Shown: in pieces, positions 58,764-64,000 of the stretch
How the letters are laid out: each line of letters starts with the position of its first letter
How positions within the stretch are numbered: the first letter of the stretch is position 1
Assembly: GCA_018436705.1 (NCBI GenBank)
Contig: JAHDLA010000007.1
Span: forward strand, 62,001 to 126,000
Direction of reading: 5' to 3'
DNA length: 64,000 nt
Source: Sedimentibacter sp.
GTDB taxonomy: Bacteria > Bacillota > Clostridia > Tissierellales > Sedimentibacteraceae
Made by a program: the position numbers and the translations under genes
Notes under the pieces: model-generated
Database searches by the model: none
Told to the model about the DNA's origin: nothing
The model's input: only the letters and a program-made list of their open reading frames with translations

Positions 58764-61031
58764 TTACAAGTCACTTAGCATAGCATTTAATTTATTAACT
58801 GTTTCCCAGTCTCGTACTGTGGCAGAATCAAATATTTTTTCAATGTGCATTGCTAATTTTGATTTTTGTATGCTTTGGTTGCAAAGAAGATATAGTTCTC
58901 TTTTTCCTACACGTAAAATGTCCGAACCACAATTCTCCATGCAGCTGTTATCAATCAGTATTTTCTCCAATGAATTATCAAGAAAATATACATAAATGTG
59001 TTCAACATGTGAATCGGTAGCTTCAGATGTTGCTATTTCTTCTTCTGAGAAGGGGCAGTTACTAATCAAAGCTCTTATTTCATTTTCATTTCGTATTATT
59101 ACACAGCTATTAAATCCAAAGCGTTCATAAAAGCCGTTATAAATCACATCATGCAAAGATGCTTCATCAAGGTTAGTCTCAAAAACTACATTGCCACTCT
59201 GAATATATGTATTGACTTCACGCAAACCCAAATCAAGTAACATCTGCTTTAACTCTTCCATTTTTACAATATTTTTTCCATCAAAATTAATTTCCTTAAA
59301 AAATGCAGCATATTTCATGGTGCCTTTTTTGAAAGTTAAGCCAAGAAGCATATACAGCTCATCTTTGTATGGAAGCACTTGAGTGTATAGCTGAGTGTAT
59401 GCCCTGCCAATTGCGCCACTAAACGGAATCATTTTTGGTGAATCCTTTCCACAGTTTAGAATATGCTTATAAGATATTCCAGGGTATTGGTCAATATAGT
59501 ATATTTTTGAAATCCCAGTATGGCATGCTTTCTTAGAACACAACTCACATGGACTTGCTGTTGTAAACAAGTATCCACCTCTTACTGATGGTGCACCAAT
59601 TCTTGATGATTGAAGAAAAGCCATTTCTTCTGCGTGAACAGAACGTGTATGTACTTGATTTTTTTGACCTTTGTATGCGTTATACGCATCCTTAAAGCAA
59701 TAGGAGCAATTTCTCCCATCCAGTAAAGAAAAATCAATTTTTGCAACCTTGCTGCGTAAAAACTCCCGGTATTCTGTATCTGTGCGCTCATATTCACTCA
59801 TCCCAATTTCATCATCTTTATCATCACGAACAAGGGTAAGTAAAGATCTTAAACTGCATGGAATTTGATTAGCTGGAGCCGTATTCCAACCTGTAGCTAT
59901 GATATTATATTCTTTATCTGAAATGACAGCACCAACCAACCTTGATAAGCATCCAGAGTTCAACTTTGAGTCAAAAGCTACTTGCATGCAGTACTCAATC
60001 TGAGTTGGAGGAACAAGCCCTGGGTGCATGATTAATCCAACATATCTTATTACTTGTCTCTTTGCTGCTGCATAGTTTTTGGATTTGGAGTCCGAGTTAT
60101 TAATGTGAACGTCTGCAATTTCAACAGTTTTTTCAATATTGATGTGAAAGAAATCGTTAATCGAATTATTTAAAGATGGGTATTCCTTTTCGTCAAGATC
60201 AATAAAACTGGTATAAGTGAAACCTTTTTGAACCAAACGGTTTTGTCTTTCATCATCGGACGCATTAACCGCAAACAAATAGAATGCAGAGTATCTATCC
60301 TTGAAAAAAGTTGCCTCATAGGGATTTCTGAATGCATCTATAACAACCAACACTCGCTGTTTCTCCTTAAGATTCCGTTTCCTAAGAATCTTAATTAACA
60401 TATTGACGCGTTGAGAAAGATTCAACACGTTCTGTGGAACGATTGAGTTAGAGAACACATCACCTGATGCACGAATATTATCTCCGATTTGTTGCAGCAA
60501 CTTTGTGTATACACCAATAGGTATAAGTTTCTGAAATTCCACATAATGCATAGGTATTTCATTAAAATAGAATGAGAATATATCATCGCTTGATGGTACA
60601 CCTTCACCTTTTTCATTAGATGTAATGGTTTCATTTTTCCACTTCATCCTTTTCTCATGAAGCATAGTGTATGTTTCTTTATAAGTCGAGATATCAATCT
60701 TTTCATTAGCAATCTTGTTTATAAATTCTGAAGTCGTGTCATAATCATGCTCAAGAATAAAAGTAAATATTACATGTTTCATTTCTATAAGCCGAAAAGG
60801 AATCCATGCGTTTTTGACATACTCATAGATTATACTATACTCTCGTCCTTCAATACTTTCGTTGTCTGAAGGAATCGGCGGTTGCATATCCTTAAAACTT
60901 TTACAAAGCAGCTGGGCAACAGTAGTACATCCACAGCCTGTTCTTCCAGTTAAGCCAATGATAATAAAATCTTTCCGCTCTGCGAATATTCTCTCAACAG
61001 CAGAGTTTTCAAGTGTTAGTACATTTTTCAC
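58764..61031 (-). CDS. Anti-phage dCTP deaminase-like protein fused to DUF1697
   Basis: A 755-residue single frame with three parts. Residues 1-320 hold a nucleotide-kinase-like P-loop domain (GLTGRTGCGCTT, 26-37; later LVVIDAFRNPYEATFFKDRY near 228). Residues 330-560 are a deaminase of the dCMP/cytidine deaminase fold: a VGLIMHPGLVPPTQIEYCMQVA entry helix, zinc ligands HAE at 466-468 and PCELC at 494-498. This pair is the layout of the anti-phage dCTP deaminases, which destroy dCTP after infection. Residues 572-755 are a DUF1697 domain (MKYAAFFKEINFDGKNIVKM, QSGNVVFETN at 611-620). That domain starts with a Met behind AAAGG, so separate translation is possible. The fusion is not known to me. 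Confidence 0.86.
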   Translation of the reverse strand: MKNVLTLENSAVERIFAERKDFIIIGLTGRTGCGCTTVAQLLCKSFKDMQPPIPSDNESIEGREYSIIYEYVKNAWIPFRLIEMKHVIFTFILEHDYDTTSEFINKIANEKIDISTYKETYTMLHEKRMKWKNETITSNEKGEGVPSSDDIFSFYFNEIPMHYVEFQKLIPIGVYTKLLQQIGDNIRASGDVFSNSIVPQNVLNLSQRVNMLIKILRKRNLKEKQRVLVVIDAFRNPYEATFFKDRYSAFYLFAVNASDDERQNRLVQKGFTYTSFIDLDEKEYPSLNNSINDFFHINIEKTVEIADVHINNSDSKSKNYAAAKRQVIRYVGLIMHPGLVPPTQIEYCMQVAFDSKLNSGCLSRLVGAVISDKEYNIIATGWNTAPANQIPCSLRSLLTLVRDDKDDEIGMSEYERTDTEYREFLRSKVAKIDFSLLDGRNCSYCFKDAYNAYKGQKNQVHTRSVHAEEMAFLQSSRIGAPSVRGGYLFTTASPCELCSKKACHTGISKIYYIDQYPGISYKHILNCGKDSPKMIPFSGAIGRAYTQLYTQVLPYKDELYMLLGLTFKKGTMKYAAFFKEINFDGKNIVKMEELKQMLLDLGLREVNTYIQSGNVVFETNLDEASLHDVIYNGFYERFGFNSCVIIRNENEIRALISNCPFSEEEIATSEATDSHVEHIYVYFLDNSLEKILIDNSCMENCGSDILRVGKRELYLLCNQSIQKSKLAMHIEKIFDSATVRDWETVNKLNAMLSDL

Positions 61032-61144
61032 GACAATACACTCCCTTCAATTTTCAACTTATTTCTGTAATAATAAAACCAATTTCAACTTTCTCTAATT
61101 GCTACAATAGCTTGTCTATCACAAATATTGTGTAAAGCAATAGA

Positions 61145-61528
61145 TTACATGTCAGCTATTATCCTCACAATGCTTGCCACCGCAGATACTGCAGCCAGGC
61201 AAATTTGAGCATCACCACGTACTGCCATCTGATCATGTGTAAGGTGATTGGCCAAATCAACGGATGCCTTTGCAAACTTTCGTTGCCGTTCGTTTGCAGC
61301 ACCTTGTAGTGCAAAAGATAAGAAGGCATCAAGCATGCGTTTGGAATCAGTATCGCTAGGGACAACACCGTCTTCAGACTTATACTTATCTTTGTCGAAC
61401 ACTTGCTCCAGAGAGTCTTCGCTTCATTTCAAAACAGTTCTGTCCACTCTATTCCAACCTGTTGGAATAATGACTCTTAAATATGGAACTCTATTATTCT
61501 TAAAAGAAATGCTTATGGCATTAAAAAC
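61145..61528 (-). pseudogene. Gene remnant broken by a stop codon
   Basis: On the minus strand one frame runs VFNAISISFKNNRVPYLRV and on to WNRVDRTVLK, then a TGA (61424-61426), then SEDSLEQVFDKDKYKSEDG and a C-terminus LANHLTHDQMAVRGDAQICLAAVSAVASIVRIIADM. The two parts are in the same frame, so a single nonsense change may have split an older gene; a GTG at 61402 is too close to GGAG for good initiation. The C-terminus resembles end regions of proteins found in abortive-infection-type loci, without a firm match. Upstream it has no start codon before another stop, so it is incomplete. Confidence 0.5.
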
Positions 61529-61802
61529 CTAAAAAAGTTTATTCAGTATTAGGATTTAAGGTTCCCAACAATTTACAAAACACCTTTAAAAGAATTTTTT
61601 ACCACAAAAAAGCTTCTTGGTATTATAGCTGAGAGATTTGAATTTTCATACTTTATTATTAAACTACAAATTGTAGCTCTAAAACAAAGTTTGACTAAAT
61701 CTGTCTATAATTACTTTTCATTTGCTATATAAACAATTAATATAACAATTTATAACTTCTCAATATAAATATAATGGAAAGTTACATTGTGTACCATCCT
61801 GC
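61529..61802. other. AT-rich stretch with no gene seen
   Basis: Spacer between the broken gene and the coupled pair. It holds only AT tracts and no clear hairpin or promoter. Confidence 0.4.
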
Positions 61803-62540
61803 TCAATTTCTCTGCCAATTAGAGTAATCAATAGTTAATATGATTTCCTGTACAGCTTGTCTAAGTTCCGTCTTAAAACTATCAATATCATTTTTTTTCG
61901 CCAAATAACGCCTGTTATGTGCACTTAAATCACCATATTGCTTTACAGATGTCAAACTTTTGCGTATATTACGACTGGCATTCCACTTTGGCGAATTAAG
62001 ATAACGAGGTATCAAGTCACTCAAATAAAAAAACACACCGTTTTGATCTTTTATCTCACTATCAACCCCATATCGCTCAAAACATTCAATAATTAATGTT
62101 TCTGTAAGCTTTCTCATAAGAACTAAAGTTCCATTATAAAAGCCGCTATCATAGCAATGAATCATTTCTTTGGCTATAGATATAATATAGTATGGTGCGT
62201 GATCAAAAACTGATAAATCAATGAGATTAAGCGATACTGGCAGAGCAATTATTTCATTAACAGCAATTGCAATTTGTTCTTGAGTAGACCGATTAAAAAT
62301 GTACCCATCTTTTTTCTTGATATACTTACCGTTCTTTTTGGAATTCCGGTTCAAATAGTAAGGTATATTTGAATATGGCTGTAGTGACAAGCTGTCAAAG
62401 CATTTCCTTATTTGTGAAGCTGAAAATGTACTTTGCTTGCATACTTGCTGTAGATAATAAGCAAAGTAATCAATCAGTTGTGCAGCTGTTTTCTCTTTGA
62501 ACTCTGGGATACGAAAAATAAACAACTCTAATTCTTTCAT
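61803..62540 (-). CDS. HEPN/DUF4145-like protein of a coupled pair
   Basis: A 245-residue protein, probably cytoplasmic. The N-terminal half (1-110) holds FRIPEFKEKTAAQLIDYFAYYLQQV and a basic RNSKKNGKYIKKKDGYIF strip suited to nucleic acid binding. The C-terminal half (120-245) is helical: GFYNGTLVLMRKLTETLIIECFERYG, an ISRNIRKSLTSVKQYGDLSAHNRRYLAKKNDI region and LRQAVQEIILTIDY. The GDLSAHNRR motif near the end resembles HEPN/DUF4145 domains, where Arg and His form RNase sites. Its ATG overlaps the stop of the 310-residue gene by one base. I infer an RNA-targeting toxin or effector; not shown. Confidence 0.6.
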   Translation of the reverse strand: MKELELFIFRIPEFKEKTAAQLIDYFAYYLQQVCKQSTFSASQIRKCFDSLSLQPYSNIPYYLNRNSKKNGKYIKKKDGYIFNRSTQEQIAIAVNEIIALPVSLNLIDLSVFDHAPYYIISIAKEMIHCYDSGFYNGTLVLMRKLTETLIIECFERYGVDSEIKDQNGVFFYLSDLIPRYLNSPKWNASRNIRKSLTSVKQYGDLSAHNRRYLAKKNDIDSFKTELRQAVQEIILTIDYSNWQRN

Positions 62541-63472
62541 TATTCATTACCACGATCTTTTTCTAGTTGTTTTGCTCGGTCTTCTCCTAAATGATGTAAT
62601 TTGTACATCCCAGGCGTATTGCCTGGAACATAATAATTTTTAAAACTCTTTCCATTACTTAATGAACCTTTTAAATCATAGGAGGTAGGCAAACCAGCAA
62701 TTCTCAGTGCAGTAAATATAGTATTTTCATTAATTTCAATAACATCATATTGGTTAAGTCTATACGCAATAATAACCGCTCTATCCATATTATTCAATGA
62801 GGAAAACGATAGTATGTATTGCTTGAAATCTTGACGCTGTCCTTCGTCCAACCCTAAATCAATTATGCTATATGTTGCTTTTGCTGAGTTGATAGTTTTC
62901 TTTGTTTTTTTTGAACTGCTATCTTCTGAAGTCCTCTGTAGAATTTCGTAAGCTAAAGCTTTTCCGCGATCAGTCAGCGAATATTCAGTATCGTTTATTG
63001 TTATAAACCAATTTGATGTAACAGCTTTTCTTCTATTAGTCGCAAAATTTTTATTTCTACTTTCTGTAAAGCGGTTTGAAGCATGATACATTTGGCGTAC
63101 ATCATCTTCCGTAAAAGCCTTCTTTCCTTCATCTGATGCATAAAAAGCATAAACCAGCATCCACTCAGCTTCTGTTTTAGGTAGATTCTTTAACACTACA
63201 TCTTTAATATTTGGCAACAAAATAGCACTTTTTTCTTTATGATCATGAGTATCTACATTTTCATTATTAGTAACTGGGACATTCTCTTCAATTTTCGTTA
63301 TTGATGTTTCGTCCACCTCCTCATATCTTGGCAGCATAAACTCTGATGTGCCTAGCTTTCCTAATCCATTCTCACGCAGTTCCGAGAAAATAGTATGGAC
63401 TAACTTTCCGTCACCTTCCAATTCAATGTTAGCATCTCCAACACAAACTTTTAGTTTAAAAGTATCATTCAT
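62540..63472 (-). CDS. Winged-helix-like protein of a coupled pair
   Basis: A 310-residue protein. The N-terminal 50 residues (FKLKVCVGDANIELEGDGKLVHTIFSEL) look like a small beta-sheet domain. Residues about 105-195 form a winged-helix-like stretch: LPKTEAEWMLVYAFYASDEGKKAFTEDDVRQMY, ASNRFTESRNKNFATNRRKAV, NDTEYSLTDRGKALAYEIL. A second helical unit follows at 215-300 (MDRAVIIAYRLNQYDVIEINENTIFTALRIAGLP), also like a helix-turn-helix. The ATG at 63472 has GGAAGGAAG upstream; a longer frame to 63529 does not. A sensor or DNA-binding partner of the 245-residue protein is likely; no family recognised. Confidence 0.6.
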   Translation of the reverse strand: MNDTFKLKVCVGDANIELEGDGKLVHTIFSELRENGLGKLGTSEFMLPRYEEVDETSITKIEENVPVTNNENVDTHDHKEKSAILLPNIKDVVLKNLPKTEAEWMLVYAFYASDEGKKAFTEDDVRQMYHASNRFTESRNKNFATNRRKAVTSNWFITINDTEYSLTDRGKALAYEILQRTSEDSSSKKTKKTINSAKATYSIIDLGLDEGQRQDFKQYILSFSSLNNMDRAVIIAYRLNQYDVIEINENTIFTALRIAGLPTSYDLKGSLSNGKSFKNYYVPGNTPGMYKLHHLGEDRAKQLEKDRGNE

Positions 63473-64000
63473 TTTATTCTTCCTTCCTGGTTTTATTTTA
63501 AATTCATTCATTAGCCTGATACACATCAATTCTCTTGTTCAAGATTAAAGATTTTAATCCTTGTTCCTTATGCTTCTCATTATTGCTACAATACTACGTT
63601 GACGAACATATAATTAATATCCTAATCAAAATTATTTATAGTTCATTTATATTCTTCGAAATTTTTACAAATTATACTATATTATAACATTATTTCTAAT
63701 TTTGCTCAAATGTATTTCAGTATATTTACTAGTATATTTAATAAAAAACAAGCACTTTAATTTTATAATAAGGATACTTGTTCAATAGTTAATATAAATA
63801 ATTAAATTTACAACAATATATCTAATCTGCTTATTATCTCGCTAAAATCAGATTAATCTATACCTTCTTTGAACTTTCTATAATTGCATTTGCTTTCTAT
63901 CTTCCCGGAATAATTCAATTAATTGCTCCACCAACTCTTTTTTGTTATGAATAATCTGTACTTATTTAGGCATTTGTTCAGCATGGTATATAATAAATTA
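63473..64000. other. Right-edge intergenic region
   Basis: No gene of note. Near 63878-63973 the minus strand reads MPK, stop, VQIIHNKKELVEQLIELFREDRKQMQ, a small broken frame of unknown origin. The rest is AT-rich with no clear signal; a promoter for the coupled pair cannot be picked out with confidence. Confidence 0.4.

Noticed and set aside
63878-63973. Short frame MPK-stop-VQIIHNKKELVEQLIELF at the right edge
   Set aside because: Broken by a stop after three codons and without a family match; too short to call a gene or a named remnant.

Overview
The window is AT-rich, densely coded chromosome with strong Shine-Dalgarno sites, many TTG/GTG starts and sigma-A type promoters. The four-gene ctsR-mcsA-mcsB-clpC operon with a CtsR box, a TPP riboswitch, a Ptb/Buk-like pair, ECF sigma factors and a fosX-like gene all point to an anaerobic, low-GC Firmicute (Clostridia; a Sedimentibacter/Tissierella-like organism would fit). 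The genus is inference; no rRNA gene or other strong taxonomic marker is present.

Layout, left to right. 0.1-3.2 kb: a SLOG-fold protein divergent from an XRE repressor with palindromic operators, then an ECF sigma factor with its membrane DUF4179 partner. 3.4-9.4 kb: an MtaD-like amidohydrolase and the class III heat-shock operon. 9.6-13.2 kb: a second XRE regulator, an ArsP-like permease with a thioredoxin-like protein and a convergent ArsR repressor, and an HpcH/HpaI aldolase. 13.3-17.3 kb: a TPP-riboswitch operon (two small thiamine-binding proteins, a pyrimidine-type ABC importer, a methyltransferase). 17.3-28.9 kb: housekeeping and peptide-recycling genes (DUF362 ferredoxin protein, threonine aldolase, dipeptide epimerase, PepV-like dipeptidase, DUF819 membrane protein, DUF3870) and a PadR-DUF2812-DUF2809 membrane operon with a 55-residue protein. 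29.0-33.8 kb: a two-component system, an ABC-2 exporter and a secreted protein in one operon. 34.0-37.2 kb: fosX, a flavin-type oxidase and a secreted DUF5050 protein. 37.5-42.0 kb: argCJBD, enough for the acetylated half of arginine synthesis.

42.0-44.4 kb is a genomic scrapyard: three small coupled unknown genes, an internally deleted copy of an acetyltransferase gene whose intact copy lies at 55.4 kb, and remnants of IS3-type and IS200/IS605 transposases. 44.5-54.8 kb is one coherent minus-strand catabolic cluster: GntR regulator, butyrate kinase-like, phosphate butyryltransferase-like, a DRE-TIM (homocitrate/citramalate synthase-like) enzyme, an M20 amidohydrolase, a split UxaA/SuyAB-type lyase and a complete TctCBA transporter. 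It looks like uptake, deacylation, elimination and C-C bond chemistry on an organic acid, ending in ATP formation through an acyl phosphate; the substrate is unknown.

55.0-58.7 kb is accessory: a truncated methyltransferase-like gene, the intact acetyltransferase, and a lipoprotein/ECF sigma/anti-sigma set in which the lipoprotein and the anti-sigma share a domain. 58.7-63.5 kb looks like a defence island: an anti-phage dCTP-deaminase-like protein (P-loop plus deaminase) fused to a C-terminal DUF1697 domain, a broken gene, and a translationally coupled pair of unknown proteins (one winged-helix-like, one HEPN/DUF4145-like). The fusion and the coupled pair are the best candidates here for an undescribed system, followed by the 44.5-54.8 kb catabolic cluster.
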